Shown: positions 32,814 to 43,120, counted from the stretch's first letter. The stretch is 64,000 nucleotides of DNA from Actinoalloteichus fjordicus (GCF_001941625.1 NZ_CP016076.1:6804001-6868000); one strand, 5' to 3'. Numbers and translations are program-made. The notes: generated by a model not told the origin, from the letters alone.

Positions 32814-35800
32814 GTGCCGGACGATTATCGTGCCGACGGTTCCCGCCCGCGCCGATCGACCGCATCGCACGGCGAGGACGCCGAAGCCGATGAGGGACGC
32901 CGCCGCCGATACAGCGAGCCGCCGACCGGACGTCGCAGGCGTTCCACCGACGATCCCGGCGGCATGACGGTGTCCGACCTGCTCGCCCGACACGGCGGCC
33001 CGCGCCGAGGGCGCCGCGCCGCGCCGGACCCCGACGACGAGATGGCGTCGGCGGAGCACACCCCGGCCCCGGATTTCGCACCGCCGCCGATGCACCCCGG
33101 GCCCACCGAGCGAGCCGCACCGCCTCGGACGCCGCGATCCGCTCGGGGATCACGGGAGCCGGAGCCGCCGATCGAAGAGCCGACGACGCAGCACCCGGTC
33201 GGTCGCCCGGCACCCGGGCCCGGTCGTCGGGCCGAGTCCGGCCGCAGGCGAGCGCCCGAGCAGGTGGAGCCCGAGTTCGATCGGGCCGCGCCACCATCGG
33301 AACCGCCGCACCAGCAGACCTCCGCAGCGCAGAGGCCGCCGCAACAGCCGGACCCTCGGCAACGGCAGAGCCCGCCGCAGCGGCAGCGGCCGCCTCGTCG
33401 ACCACAGCCCGCACCCGCGCCGCCGCCCGCTTCGACCGGCGAGGCTCGCGATTTCGGCGTCGTCCCGCTGGCCGATCGGCCGGAGACCGCACCGCCCCCG
33501 GGGACCGAGCAGCGGCCCCGGCCCCATCGACCTCGTCCATCGGAACCCGGTGTCGACGCACAGTCCGCGCCTGCGCCGGGCGACGTCCGCAGGCGTCAGC
33601 CCCGCCCACCGGCTCCCGGCCGAGACCTCGCCGGACCTGCCGTCCACGATGGACCGCAGGCGAACCCCGAGACGGCCGCTACCCGCAGGCCGATGCCGCC
33701 CGGCCGCCCGACACCGCCGCCCGGCGCGGCCGCGCCGCCCGCAGGCCCGCCGCAGTCGCGACCACGTCCACCGCAGCAGGCGGAGCAGGGCATGCCGCCC
33801 GTCAGCGACGCGCGGCGTGATCCCGGGCCGATGACGGAGGAGACCCCGCTCACCCGGCACACCCGCAACATCGATGAGACCCTCGCCCGGTTCTCGGCGG
33901 TACACGACGAGATGCAGGCCGAGCTGGCCGAGAAGGAACGGCGCCGAGGCAAGCTCGGCAAGATCATCAACAAGTTCATCGACGATGACGATGAACCCTT
34001 CGACGACGGCGACCCGCCGACGACGACGATCCGTGTGGATGCGAACCCCCGACGGCGGTTCGCCCGTCGCACCACCCCTGCGGACGGCGCGGAGTCGGCC
34101 GAGCAGCCGCACGAGGACGACGAGTTCGACGCGAAGCTCGATCACGGTGACGATGACGACGATCCGCCGCCGCCCTCGGTCAAGGCGAAGACGGTCGTGC
34201 CCGCGCCATCGGCGAAACCAGCGCCCGCGCGCATGGCGGGCCGTGCCGTCGCCGTCGTCCTCGCCTCGATGATCTTCCTGGTGACGGGGTTCGGCTGGGG
34301 CGCTCGCGGTTGGGTCGACAACCAGTTCCGGGAGATCTCGGCGCTGGACGACGACTCCGGTCTGGTCAACGAACCGGAGAAGCAGTACGGCGACGAGAAC
34401 TTCCTGATCGTCGGGTCCGACAGTCGGGCAGGCGCGAGCGAGGGCGACAACGTCGGCACGACCGAGGATCACGACGGCGCGCTGGCGGACGCCGTGATGG
34501 TCGCGCACATTCCCGCCAGCCGGGAACGGGTCGTCGTGGTCAGCTTCGCCCGCGACCTCGAGGTGGCGCGGCCGGAATGCGAGCGTTGGGACTCCACGAC
34601 CGGGGACTACCTCGGCGAGCAAATCCCTCCCGAGGAGTACGCCCAGCTCAACGAGGTGTACGGCATCGGAGGACCGCAGTGCCTGCGCAAGGTCGTGCAG
34701 AGCATCTCGGGTCTGAGCTTCAGTCACTTCGTCGGCATCGACTTCAACGGCTTCCGCGACATGGTCGACGCCGTCGATGGCGTCGAGATCTGCACGCCCA
34801 TTCCCCTGATCGATGACGAGCTCGGCACCGTCATCCCCACGGCCGGTCAGCAGGTCATCGACGGCGCAGCCGCACTCAACTACGTCCGGGCCCGCAGCGT
34901 GCAGGGCGATATCACCTCGGACTACGGCCGGATGTACCGGCAGCAGCTCTTCCTCTCCTCCCTGCTGCGCAAGGTGATGTCCTCCGAGGTCCTCCTCGAC
35001 CCCGGCCAGCTCACCGGCTTCGTCCAGGCCTTCGCTCGGAACACATTCGGCGAGAACCTGTCGGTGGACGGCCTGATGACCCTGGCGCAGTCGTTGCAGT
35101 CGCTGCAGACCGGGCGGATCACCTTCGTGACCCTCCCCACTGTCGGTACCGCGAACGAGCGGAACAACGAGGTCATGCGTCCGGACGACGTGAACGCGCT
35201 CTTCCAGGCGATCATCGACGACCAGCCGCTGCCGGATGAGGCACCGCTGCCCGGCGAGGAGAACGAGAGCGCGGACTCCGACAACGCGGGCGCGGCAGCT
35301 GGTGACGACGGTGCGGGATCCGCCGACTCTGCAGACCTCGTGTCCCCCGACGGCATCCGAATCCAGGTTCTCAACGGCAGTGAGATGAGCGGGGCATCGC
35401 GTACCGTCTCGGCCTCCCTGGGAGAGCTCGGCTTCGACGTGGTGTTCTACGGCAACGCGCCTGCGCCGGTCGACCAGACCACCGTTCGCTACGCCCCACA
35501 GCGGGCGGCGGAGGCAGCCACGCTCGCGGCGACGCTGAACAACGCCGTGTTGGAGGAAGACCCCTCTGTGGGCGGTGCAGTCGTCTTAGTGATCGGTCCC
35601 GACTATGACGGCGACGTGTCGGCGCCGAGCCGCGGCACCTCGGCGGGCGGCGTGAGCATCGGCCCGTCCTCGCTGTCGGCAGCGGACAGCGGAGAAGGCG
35701 GCGAAGGCACCGAGGACTCCGAAGGCGCAGCTGGCGGAGCGGACGGCGAGCCCTCCGGCGTGCCGGACAACCTCAACACCATCAACGCGGAGAACGCCGA

Positions 35801-35825
35801 ATGCGGGTTCTGGGAGGGCGGGTGA
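32814..35825 (+). CDS. LytR-CpsA-Psr (LCP) family protein with LytR_C domain
   Basis: About 1003 residues from GTG 32814 (AAGGAG upstream). The first 475 residues are a Pro/Arg-rich, low-complexity cytoplasmic region, then one TM (about 477-498, VLASMIFLVTGFGWGARGW), an LCP domain (FLIVGSDSRAG; HIPASRERVVVVSFARDLEV; INGAAALNYVRARS-like region) and a C-terminal LytR_C domain (about 845-930, IRIQVLNGSEMSGAS). LCP enzymes attach arabinogalactan or teichoic-type polymers to peptidoglycan. The position next to phoU matches Rv0822c. The long disordered N-terminus is unusual and suggests a cytoplasmic interaction or phosphorylation region. Confidence 0.88.
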   Translation: MPDDYRADGSRPRRSTASHGEDAEADEGRRRRYSEPPTGRRRRSTDDPGGMTVSDLLARHGGPRRGRRAAPDPDDEMASAEHTPAPDFAPPPMHPGPTERAAPPRTPRSARGSREPEPPIEEPTTQHPVGRPAPGPGRRAESGRRRAPEQVEPEFDRAAPPSEPPHQQTSAAQRPPQQPDPRQRQSPPQRQRPPRRPQPAPAPPPASTGEARDFGVVPLADRPETAPPPGTEQRPRPHRPRPSEPGVDAQSAPAPGDVRRRQPRPPAPGRDLAGPAVHDGPQANPETAATRRPMPPGRPTPPPGAAAPPAGPPQSRPRPPQQAEQGMPPVSDARRDPGPMTEETPLTRHTRNIDETLARFSAVHDEMQAELAEKERRRGKLGKIINKFIDDDDEPFDDGDPPTTTIRVDANPRRRFARRTTPADGAESAEQPHEDDEFDAKLDHGDDDDDPPPPSVKAKTVVPAPSAKPAPARMAGRAVAVVLASMIFLVTGFGWGARGWVDNQFREISALDDDSGLVNEPEKQYGDENFLIVGSDSRAGASEGDNVGTTEDHDGALADAVMVAHIPASRERVVVVSFARDLEVARPECERWDSTTGDYLGEQIPPEEYAQLNEVYGIGGPQCLRKVVQSISGLSFSHFVGIDFNGFRDMVDAVDGVEICTPIPLIDDELGTVIPTAGQQVIDGAAALNYVRARSVQGDITSDYGRMYRQQLFLSSLLRKVMSSEVLLDPGQLTGFVQAFARNTFGENLSVDGLMTLAQSLQSLQTGRITFVTLPTVGTANERNNEVMRPDDVNALFQAIIDDQPLPDEAPLPGEENESADSDNAGAAAGDDGAGSADSADLVSPDGIRIQVLNGSEMSGASRTVSASLGELGFDVVFYGNAPAPVDQTTVRYAPQRAAEAATLAATLNNAVLEEDPSVGGAVVLVIGPDYDGDVSAPSRGTSAGGVSIGPSSLSAADSGEGGEGTEDSEGAAGGADGEPSGVPDNLNTINAENAECGFWEGG

Positions 35826-35844
35826 GGAACACTTGACGACATGC

Positions 35845-35866
35845 CTTCACCCGCTGTTCACCCAGG
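35845..35866 (+). promoter_or_regulatory. PHO box upstream of phoU
   Basis: CTTCACC (35845-35851) and GTTCACC (35856-35862) start exactly 11 bases apart, giving two direct-repeat units of the actinobacterial PhoP consensus (GTTCACC core). They lie about 40 bases upstream of the phoU ATG, appropriate for PhoP control under phosphate limitation. Confidence 0.7.
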
Positions 35867-35905
35867 TGGCGGATGTGACGACCTACGATCACGTAGGGTG
35901 TCGGT

Positions 35906-36568
35906 ATGCGTGAGGCCTATCGTGACCAGCTGGGACAGCTCGCCGACGCCCTTGCCGAGATGTGCGGCATGGCGACGACCGCGATCGAGTTGGCCACTCA
36001 GGCCCTGCTGACCGCTGATCTCACGCTCGCGGAGCAGGTCATCGCCGACGACGCGAAGCTCGACGAGGCACGGAGTCAGGGCGAGGAGCACGCGTTCGCG
36101 CTGCTCGCCCTGCAGGCCCCCGTGGCGGGCGACCTGCGCAACGTCGTCGCCGCCCTGCACGCGGCCGAAAGCCTGGAACGGATGGGCGACCTCGCGCTCC
36201 ACGTCGCCAAGACCGCGCGCCGTCGTCACCCGCAGGCGGTGCTGCCGGACGAGGTCGCACCGTACTTCGTCGAGATGGGCCGCGTCGCGTCGGAACTGGG
36301 CAAACAAGCCGAACAGGTGATCCGCACCCGAAGTGTGAGCCTCGCCCGGCAGCTTGAGGATGCCGACGATGAGATGGACGACCTGCATCGGCACCTGTTC
36401 ACCGTCCTCATGCAGAAGGACTGGAAGCATGGGCTGCCCGCCGCCGTCGACATCACGCTGCTCGGGCGCTTCTACGAGCGGTTCGCCGACCACGCCGTCT
36501 CGGTGGCCAGGCGCGTCGTCTTCGTCGTCACCGGGGAACACCCGCAGCAGGCCGACAGCGGCTCCTGA
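35906..36568 (+). CDS. phoU: Phosphate transport regulator PhoU
   Basis: 220 residues, two three-helix PhoU repeats with the metal-binding ExxxD patterns ([20 protein letters not shown] and [19 protein letters not shown]). PhoU links the Pst transporter to the PhoR sensor and represses the Pho regulon in high phosphate. It is divergent in orientation from pstB with one XRE gene between. A PHO box precedes it. Matches PhoY2 of mycobacteria in position. Confidence 0.95.
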   Translation: MREAYRDQLGQLADALAEMCGMATTAIELATQALLTADLTLAEQVIADDAKLDEARSQGEEHAFALLALQAPVAGDLRNVVAALHAAESLERMGDLALHVAKTARRRHPQAVLPDEVAPYFVEMGRVASELGKQAEQVIRTRSVSLARQLEDADDEMDDLHRHLFTVLMQKDWKHGLPAAVDITLLGRFYERFADHAVSVARRVVFVVTGEHPQQADSGS

Positions 36569-36719
36569 CCTCGAGGTCCTCCCGGCACCGCCGTTGCCGC
36601 ACCGGGAAGGGCTGCCGGCGTTTCTCCCCGCCTGCGCGGATCAGCTCTGCGATGCTGTGCCCGGTCGTCGTCGGCCCGGTCGTCATCGGCCGAAGTAGGG
36701 CGCAGGTCTGGAGGCAGCC

Positions 36720-37568
36720 GTGGGACACAACTCGGCCCTGGATCGCCGGCTCCTGGGCGGCGAGCTGCGCGCACTGCGAGAGGCCGCAGGCCGGACACAC
36801 CGCGAGGTCGCCGATCACCTCGACTGCTCGCAGGGCAAGATCAGCCAGATCGAGCTGGGCAAGGTTCCGGTGCGGACCTCGGACGTGCGACTCATGCTGG
36901 AGTTCTATGACGCACCGGACGAGTCGATCGACCGACTCCGAGGGCTCGCCGTCGAATCGAAGAAGACCGGCTGGTGGCAGCCGTACACGAAGGTCATGCA
37001 ACCGGGCTTCGACACCTACATCGGCCTGGAGTCGGCCGCGCGGCGCGTCCTCGCCTTCCACTCGGATCTGATCCCCGCCCTGTTGCAGACCCACGACTAC
37101 GCCCGCGCCGTGCTCGGCGCGGGAACGGCGTCGACGGCGACGATCGGCCTGCTGCTCGACGCGCTCGACAAGCGGCAGGAACGGCTGATCGGCAGTACTC
37201 CGCTGGAGTATTCCGTCCTACTCGACGAGGCGACACTGCACCGGGCCGTCGGGGGTGTCGCGGTGCTGCGTGCCCAGCTGGAACATCTGGTGCTGATGTC
37301 CTACCGCCGCAATGTGAGCGTGCGGGTACTGCCCTTCGACGCGGGCGCCCACCCGTTGGTCGGTGACAACGTCTCGCTGGTGGAGGTGCCCGATCCAGCA
37401 GCACCGAACGTCGTGTGCCTACAGAACTCCGCGAGCTGCACCTATCTGGACAAGCCCGTCCAGACCCGCCGATACGTCGCGGCGTTCAGCAGGCTCGACG
37501 ACTCGGCGTTGGACGCGCGTGACTCCGGCAGGCTGATCGCCGAGATCGCCGACGCGCTTCCCGACTGA
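36720..37568 (+). CDS. XRE HTH regulator with DUF5753-type C-terminal domain
   Basis: 282 residues, GTG start. N-terminal HTH (LRALREAAGRTHREVADHLD; CSQGKISQIELGK), then the C-terminal block typical of the large actinomycete family (YIGLESAARRVLAFHSDLIP; LLQTHDYARAVL; VRVLPFDAGAHPL; YLDKPVQTRRYVAAFSRL). These genes often pair with a small DUF397 protein; none is visible here. Inserted between phoU and pst relative to the mycobacterial order. Confidence 0.9.
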   Translation: MGHNSALDRRLLGGELRALREAAGRTHREVADHLDCSQGKISQIELGKVPVRTSDVRLMLEFYDAPDESIDRLRGLAVESKKTGWWQPYTKVMQPGFDTYIGLESAARRVLAFHSDLIPALLQTHDYARAVLGAGTASTATIGLLLDALDKRQERLIGSTPLEYSVLLDEATLHRAVGGVAVLRAQLEHLVLMSYRRNVSVRVLPFDAGAHPLVGDNVSLVEVPDPAAPNVVCLQNSASCTYLDKPVQTRRYVAAFSRLDDSALDARDSGRLIAEIADALPD

Positions 37569-37748
37569 CCGTTCGTTCCCGCCGCGGCAGGCCCGCGCGG
37601 CACGGCTGCCCTGCGGGGAGACCGGTCGGGCACCCAGCGCGGTGCGGCCCCGGGCAGCCAAGGACCGCCGTCGAGCCGTGTCCCGGTCACCCGGACCAGG
37701 TTCGCGGGAGCCGCCCAGCCCTCGGCGGTGCGTCGAAGATCCTGTGGC

Positions 37749-38525
37749 TCAGCCGAACCGTCCCGAGATGTAGTCCTCAGTGGCCTTCTCCGTCGGGTTG
37801 GAGAAGATGCGGCTGGTCTCGTCGATCTCCACCAGCCTGCCGGGCTGGCCGACGCCGGGCAGGTTGAAGAACGCGGTCTGATCGCTCACCCGCGCGGCCT
37901 GCTGCATGTTGTGCGTGACGATGACGATCGTGAAGTCCTGCTTGAGCTCGGTGATCAGGTCCTCGATCGCCAGCGTCGAGATCGGGTCCAGCGCGGAGCA
38001 CGGCTCGTCCATCAGCAGGACGTCGGGCTGGATCGCGATGGCGCGGGCGATGCACAGCCGCTGCTGCTGACCGCCGGAGAGGCTGCCGCCCGGCTTGTTC
38101 AGCCGGTCCTTGACCTCTTCCCACAGGTTCGCGCCGCGCAGGGAGCGCTCGCAGACCTCGTCGAGCTGCGTCTTGTTCTTGGTCCCGGCGAGCCGCAGGC
38201 CCGCGACCACGTTGTCCCGGATCGACATCGTGGGAAAGGGGTTCGGCCGCTGGAAGACCATGCCGATGGTCCGCCGCACCGCCACCGGGTCGACTGAGCT
38301 CGCGTAGACGTCCTCGCCGTCGAGCAGCACCTGGCCCTCGACGCGAGCGCCGGGGATCACCTCGTGCATCCGGTTCAACGACCGCAGCACGGTGGACTTG
38401 CCACAGCCGGACGGCCCGATGAAGGCCGTCACCCCGCGCGGCGGCACGGCCACGGTCACATCCTGTACGGCGTGGAATTTGCCGTAGTAGATGTTGAGGT
38501 CCTTGACGTCGATGCGCTTGGCCAT
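37749..38525 (-). CDS. pstB: Phosphate ABC transporter ATP-binding protein
   Basis: 258 residues: Walker [11 protein letters not shown]-loop [10 protein letters not shown], signature LSGGQQQR, Walker [15 protein letters not shown]-loop [13 protein letters not shown]. The PNPFP loop and MQQA are typical for PstB. Last gene of the leftward pstSCAB operon, 17 bases after pstA. Confidence 0.96.
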   Translation of the reverse strand: MAKRIDVKDLNIYYGKFHAVQDVTVAVPPRGVTAFIGPSGCGKSTVLRSLNRMHEVIPGARVEGQVLLDGEDVYASSVDPVAVRRTIGMVFQRPNPFPTMSIRDNVVAGLRLAGTKNKTQLDEVCERSLRGANLWEEVKDRLNKPGGSLSGGQQQRLCIARAIAIQPDVLLMDEPCSALDPISTLAIEDLITELKQDFTIVIVTHNMQQAARVSDQTAFFNLPGVGQPGRLVEIDETSRIFSNPTEKATEDYISGRFG

Positions 38526-38542
38526 CTGAATCCGTGCCCCGC

Positions 38543-39457
38543 CTACTTGGTCTTGACCGACGACAGCCGCGAGATGATCGTGGCCGCGAGGTTGAACAAC
38601 ATGATGATGAAGATGAGGGTCATCGCCGCGCCCCAGGTGCGGTTGAAGCCCGCAGCCTCCGGGTTGGCGAACTGACTGGTGATCAGCAGTGGCAGGTTGG
38701 CCATCGGCCCCGCGAAGAGGTCGTAGCTGATCGACGGCGAGTACGCCACGAGCACCAGCGCGGGCGCCGTCTCGCCCATCACCCTGGCCATGCCGAGCAT
38801 GGCGCCGGTGACGATGCCCGACATCGCGGTCGGCAGGACGACCTTCATGATCGTCTTCCATTTGGGGATGCCGAGCGCGTAGGAGGCCTCTCGCAGCTCG
38901 TTCGGAACGATCCGCAGCATCTCCTCGGTGGTGCGCACCACCATCGGGATCATCAGCAGCATCAATGCCAGACACATCGCGAAGGCGCTGCGGTCGAAGC
39001 CGAACATGGTGATCCAGACGGCGTAGACGAACATCGCCGCGACGATCGACGGCACCCCGCTGAGGATGTCCACCATGAAGGTCGTGACCCTCGCGAACCG
39101 GGAGCCCGCGCCGTACTCGACGAGGTAGATCCCGACGAGGATGCCGATCGGGATCGACAGCACACCGGTGACCAGGCCCTGGAGCACGGTACCGACGATC
39201 GCGTGGTTGGCCCCGCCGATGTCCTCGGTGGCCCGGACGCCTGCCAACGAGTACTGCCACCAGTCCGGCCGGAGAAAGGGTGCGATGCCGCGGGAGACGA
39301 CGGAGTAGAGCACCCAGATCAACGGGATCACCGCGATCAGGAAGCAGAGCCACACGACGACCCTGGCCACGACGTCCTTGGTACGACGCCCAGTGCTGAC
39401 TCCCTGAAAGGCGGGCGGCTGCGCGGGTCGGTCCAGCTCCGAGGTGCTGAGACTCAT
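38543..39457 (-). CDS. pstA: Phosphate ABC transporter permease PstA
   Basis: 304 residues with six membrane segments and the cytoplasmic EAA loop ([19 protein letters not shown]). N-terminal 25 residues are hydrophilic ([15 protein letters not shown]). The ATG overlaps the pstC stop (ATGA). Forms the heteromeric channel with PstC. Confidence 0.95.
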   Translation of the reverse strand: MSLSTSELDRPAQPPAFQGVSTGRRTKDVVARVVVWLCFLIAVIPLIWVLYSVVSRGIAPFLRPDWWQYSLAGVRATEDIGGANHAIVGTVLQGLVTGVLSIPIGILVGIYLVEYGAGSRFARVTTFMVDILSGVPSIVAAMFVYAVWITMFGFDRSAFAMCLALMLLMIPMVVRTTEEMLRIVPNELREASYALGIPKWKTIMKVVLPTAMSGIVTGAMLGMARVMGETAPALVLVAYSPSISYDLFAGPMANLPLLITSQFANPEAAGFNRTWGAAMTLIFIIMLFNLAATIISRLSSVKTK

Positions 39458-40494
39458 GACCGTTCCTTCTTCCCAGCGACGATCGACCTGGCCACCGCGT
39501 TGACCAGGAACGTGAGCACGAACAGAACCAGGCCTGCCGCGATGTAGGCGCCGATGGACAGCGGATTGCTGAACTCGGCGGAGGCGGCGGCGATACGCGA
39601 GGCGATGGTGGCGCCGCCGTCGAAGACGCTGAACGACGGGGCTGCCGTGGTGGACGACAGGATCAGGAACAACGCCACCGTCTCCCCGAGCGCCCTGCCG
39701 AGGCCGAGCATGGAGGCGCTGACATAGCCGGACTTGCCGAAGGGCCAGACCGTGGTGCGCACGACCTCCCACTTGGTCGCGCCCAGCGCCAACGCTCCCT
39801 CGATGTGCTCGCGGGGCGTCCGCTCGAACACCTCGCGGCTGATGGCCGTGATGATCGGCAGCAACATGACGGCCACCACGACGCCTGCGGTGAAGATGTT
39901 CCCCGCGCCCGCGATGCTGACGTTGCCCTGGTCGAAGATCGGAATGAACGACAGATTGGTGTTCAGCCAGTCGGCCACCGGCACCATCGCCGGGCCGATC
40001 ACCTGGATGCCCCACAGACCGAAGATCACCGACGGCACCGCCGCGAGCAGGTCGACGATGTAGGCGAACGGCCTGGCCAGGCTTCTCGGCGCGTACTGGG
40101 TCAGGAACAGCGCGATGCCGAGCGAGACCGGCATGGCCAGCACCAGCGCCAGCAGGGACACCGACACGGTCGTGTACAGCAGGTAGAGGATGCCGAACCG
40201 GAGATCGTTCGGGTTGGAGGCGTTCCAGTCTCCGGAGAAGAGGAAGCTGGTCTGATTGGCCGCGAGCGACGGAATGGCCTGCAACAGCAGGAACAGGCCG
40301 ATCGCGCCGATCAGGACGACGACGAACGTGCCGGAGCCCACCGCGAAGCCGCGGAAGATCCGGTCGCCCGGACGGCGGACGGGTTTGCTCGGGGTGTCGA
40401 CTGCCGTGCTGATGAGATCCTCCGGAGCATCCGGTGACGGAGCGGAGCCGCTCCCTGTCGTCAGAGAGCGGCCCCGGCGCGTCGAGTCGCTCAT
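39454..40494 (-). CDS. pstC: Phosphate ABC transporter permease PstC
   Basis: 346 residues, a 45-residue hydrophilic leader, six membrane spans and the EAA loop ([20 protein letters not shown]). Region [19 protein letters not shown] is characteristic for PstC. Follows pstS by 48 bases; stop overlaps pstA. Confidence 0.95.
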   Translation of the reverse strand: MSDSTRRGRSLTTGSGSAPSPDAPEDLISTAVDTPSKPVRRPGDRIFRGFAVGSGTFVVVLIGAIGLFLLLQAIPSLAANQTSFLFSGDWNASNPNDLRFGILYLLYTTVSVSLLALVLAMPVSLGIALFLTQYAPRSLARPFAYIVDLLAAVPSVIFGLWGIQVIGPAMVPVADWLNTNLSFIPIFDQGNVSIAGAGNIFTAGVVVAVMLLPIITAISREVFERTPREHIEGALALGATKWEVVRTTVWPFGKSGYVSASMLGLGRALGETVALFLILSSTTAAPSFSVFDGGATIASRIAAASAEFSNPLSIGAYIAAGLVLFVLTFLVNAVARSIVAGKKERS

Positions 40495-40542
40495 TGCGTC
40501 TCGCTCAGTTTCTCTTACCCGATCGGGCTAATGCCTGACGGG

Positions 40543-41655
40543 TCAGGCGATCTCGTCGATCGCGGCCAGCAGGCGGTCCTGGAACTCGGTCGGGAGCGGC
40601 GTGTAGCCGATCTCGGAGAGGTTCTCCTGGCCGGTGGTGGCGGCCACGTTGAGGAACGACTTGACGCCTGCGGCGACCTCGGGGTCCTCGTACGCGGAGC
40701 AGACGATCTCGTAGGTCGCCATCGTGATCGGGTACGCGCCCGCCTCGGTGGTGCCGAACACCGACTCGAGGTCGATGGTCAGGTCGTTGCCCTCACCGGT
40801 GATCTCGGCACCGGTGATCGCCGCGCCAACGGTCTCGTCGGTCAGCGGAACCGGGCCGCTGCCCGCGTCGATCTGGGCGATGCCCAGGCCTGCGTTGTTG
40901 GCGAAGGACACCTCGACGTAGGTGATGCCGCCCTCGGTGCTGGACACCGCCTCCGAGACGCCCTGGGACTGGCCACGGCCCTCGCCGACGCCGCCCGCGA
41001 AGGTCTCACCGTCGCCCTGGGTCCATGCGCCGTTGGTGCCGACGGTCAGGTACTCCTGGAAGTTGCCGGTGGTGCCGGACTCGTCGCTGCGGTAGAAGAC
41101 CGTGATCGGGGTCTCCGGCAGCTCCGCGCCCTCGTTGGCGGCGGCGATGGCCTCGTCGTTCCATTCCGTGATGGTGCCGTTGAAGATGTTGGCCACGACC
41201 TCGCTGGGCAGCACGAGCTCGTCGACGCCCGGCAGGTTGTACGTGATCGCGACGGGGCTGAAGACCAGCGGGAGGTGCCAGGCCGGGCTGTCGCACCGCT
41301 CCTCGGCCTGAGCGCGCTCCTCCTCGTCCATCGCGGAGTCGGAGCCCGCGAACATCACCTGGCCTGCAATGAACTGCCGACGGCCGGAGCCGGAGCCGTT
41401 CGGGTTGTAGGCGAGGCTCTGCCCGGCGCACTCCCCGCTGAACACCGCGGCGAACTCGTCGATGGCGTTCGCCTGCGAGGACGCTCCCTCGGCGACGATC
41501 TGGTCGACGCCACCGCACTCCGCGGCCGTCGGCTCTCCCCCGGTCGAGCCGCCGCCGTTCGCGTCCTGGGCCGCGTTGTCGGAGCCACAGGCCGAGAGCA
41601 GCAGCGCACTCGCCGCCACCAGCCCGAGAGCAGCAGAGTGCCGCTTGATCTTCAC
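40543..41655 (-). CDS. pstS: Phosphate-binding lipoprotein PstS
   Basis: About 370 residues from GTG 41655, chosen because GGAGGA precedes it and a signal peptide follows directly (HSAALGLVAASALLLSAC, lipobox LSAC). Phosphate-binding features are visible: AEGASSQANAIDEF near the N-terminus, NPNGSGSGRRQFIAG and VFYRSDESGTTGNFQEYL. First gene of pstSCAB, with a PHO box about 95-115 bases upstream. Confidence 0.95.
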   Translation of the reverse strand: MKIKRHSAALGLVAASALLLSACGSDNAAQDANGGGSTGGEPTAAECGGVDQIVAEGASSQANAIDEFAAVFSGECAGQSLAYNPNGSGSGRRQFIAGQVMFAGSDSAMDEEERAQAEERCDSPAWHLPLVFSPVAITYNLPGVDELVLPSEVVANIFNGTITEWNDEAIAAANEGAELPETPITVFYRSDESGTTGNFQEYLTVGTNGAWTQGDGETFAGGVGEGRGQSQGVSEAVSSTEGGITYVEVSFANNAGLGIAQIDAGSGPVPLTDETVGAAITGAEITGEGNDLTIDLESVFGTTEAGAYPITMATYEIVCSAYEDPEVAAGVKSFLNVAATTGQENLSEIGYTPLPTEFQDRLLAAIDEIA

Positions 41656-41747
41656 AGTGTTCCTCCAGTGCGAAGCCTGCACGTTCATCGAGCGGCAGGT
41701 CGCCGCCCGATGCGAAGGTAGGCAGCCGGGGTGGACGACGGCCGCTG

Positions 41748-41769
41748 AAGAGATGAACGCGAGGTGAAC
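41748..41769 (-). promoter_or_regulatory. PHO box upstream of pstS
   Basis: On the minus strand GTTCACCTCGC (41769-41759) is followed directly by GTTCATCTCTT (41758-41748): two 11-base direct-repeat units with the GTTCAyC core of actinobacterial PhoP sites. About 93 bases ahead of the pstS start. Confidence 0.75.
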
Positions 41770-41871
41770 ATGACACGGGAAGTGACTAGACCGACCACCA
41801 GTGGCGGTACTGCGTAGCCTGGTCGTGACCTGTGCGTTCGCTCTCCGTGATGTGATCTGGCAGTACCGCTG

Positions 41872-42879
41872 CTACCGACCGAACTGGATGTCGCTGTCAC
41901 GGTGGGTGAATCCCAGCCGCTCATAGACGCGGATCGCGGCCGGGTTGTCCGCCTCGACATAAAGCATCGTGTGGCGCAGTCCCTGATCGGCCAGATGACG
42001 CAACCCCGCCTGGGTGAGAACGCCGCCGAGCCCCCTGCCCTGGGCGTCGGGGTCGACACCCACCACATACACCTCGCCGACGGCCTCGGCTGCCGCCGAG
42101 CCCGGCGGGTGCACCTTGGTCCAGTGGAAGCCCAGCAGGCTGCCGTCGGCGTCGACCGCCAGCAGGAAGCCCGCCGGATCGAACCAGCTCTCGGACTCCT
42201 TGTCGACGACGTCGGCCTCAGACATCCCGCCCTGCTCCGGATGCCAGGAGAAGGCCCGCCGATTGACGTCGACGACGGCGGCCTCGTCCTGCCCGACGTC
42301 GAAGGTTCTGATCAGCACATCCGAAGGCGGCGTGGCCGCGCCGGGCGGGTGTTCGGCCAGGTCGACCCACATGCGTCGCAACTCGCGGACGGTGTGAAAC
42401 CCGAACCGCCGAGCCAGCGTGATCGCGGCGGGATGGCCGCTGTGCGACCAGACGAGCAGGACGTCCGCCGGAGCAGATGGTTCGTCGGCCGCGACCTCGG
42501 CAGGCTGCTCGGGCAGCTCGGCTCGTTCGAGAAGCGCCCGGACCAGGGTGGTGCCCACTCCGTGGCCCCGTGCCGACGGCCGGACCGCCAGTTCGGCGAC
42601 CAGCCTGCCCGCGCTGTCGGTCTCGGTGTCGAGCTGTGCATAGCCCACCAGCAGCCCCCCTGGCTCGCGGACCAGGAAGTGTTCGGTGCCGCCGACGTCG
42701 GCCCGCACCTGTTCCACCTGCACGGCAGCCGGGCCGCGCCGACGCAGTGCGGTCAGGCCGCGCTCGGAGACGGGGGCCCTGCCGTCTGCCTCCGTCGCCT
42801 CGGCCAGCAGCGAGGTCACCTCGTCGGCGACCTCGTCGAGAAGACCGTTGTGCCAGCTCGTGATCGTCACGAGGTCCAC
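41872..42879 (-). CDS. mshD: Mycothiol acetyltransferase (mycothiol synthase)
   Basis: About 335 residues from GTG 42879 (GGGGGG upstream). Two tandem GNAT domains: N-terminal with AVRPSARGHGVGTTLVRALL, C-terminal with VVGVDPDAQGRGLGGVLTQA, followed by LYVEADNPAAIRVYERLGF. It acetylates Cys-GlcN-Ins to complete mycothiol, the actinobacterial thiol. Between pst and glnR as in M. tuberculosis (Rv0819). An SOS-box-like palindrome lies 127 bases upstream. Confidence 0.93.
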   Translation of the reverse strand: MDLVTITSWHNGLLDEVADEVTSLLAEATEADGRAPVSERGLTALRRRGPAAVQVEQVRADVGGTEHFLVREPGGLLVGYAQLDTETDSAGRLVAELAVRPSARGHGVGTTLVRALLERAELPEQPAEVAADEPSAPADVLLVWSHSGHPAAITLARRFGFHTVRELRRMWVDLAEHPPGAATPPSDVLIRTFDVGQDEAAVVDVNRRAFSWHPEQGGMSEADVVDKESESWFDPAGFLLAVDADGSLLGFHWTKVHPPGSAAAEAVGEVYVVGVDPDAQGRGLGGVLTQAGLRHLADQGLRHTMLYVEADNPAAIRVYERLGFTHRDSDIQFGR

Positions 42880-43005
42880 GGTAACCCCCCTGCCCGCCCA
42901 AAAGCGGCAGACCACGGGGGCAAACCCGCCCTAGGACACCTGCTCACACCTTGGAGTGGATCACCTGCGGATTCCTTGCCGGACTCCGCACCACTCCGTC
43001 ATTAT

Positions 43006-43021
43006 TCGAACATGAGTTCGA
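43006..43021. promoter_or_regulatory. Perfect SOS/LexA-box-like palindrome
   Basis: TCGAACATGAGTTCGA matches the actinobacterial LexA consensus TCGAAC-N4-GTTCGA in every fixed position. It lies between glnR and mshD, both leftward, 127 bases before mshD. Whether it controls mshD, an unrecognised transcript or is coincidental cannot be decided here. Confidence 0.5.
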
Positions 43022-43120
43022 GTGAGCGCATGCCCAGGGAGACCGTCCGCCCGGCGCCTGCCGCAGGCACGGCCGTGGCCGCCGGACGAGAAGACCGATT
43101 CGCGGCTCACGGCGACGGCG

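Noticed and set aside
41804-41869. GCGGTACTG/CAGTACCGC inverted pair downstream of mshD
   Set aside because: Arms are 48 bases apart; too loose for a convincing terminator or operator, so not annotated.
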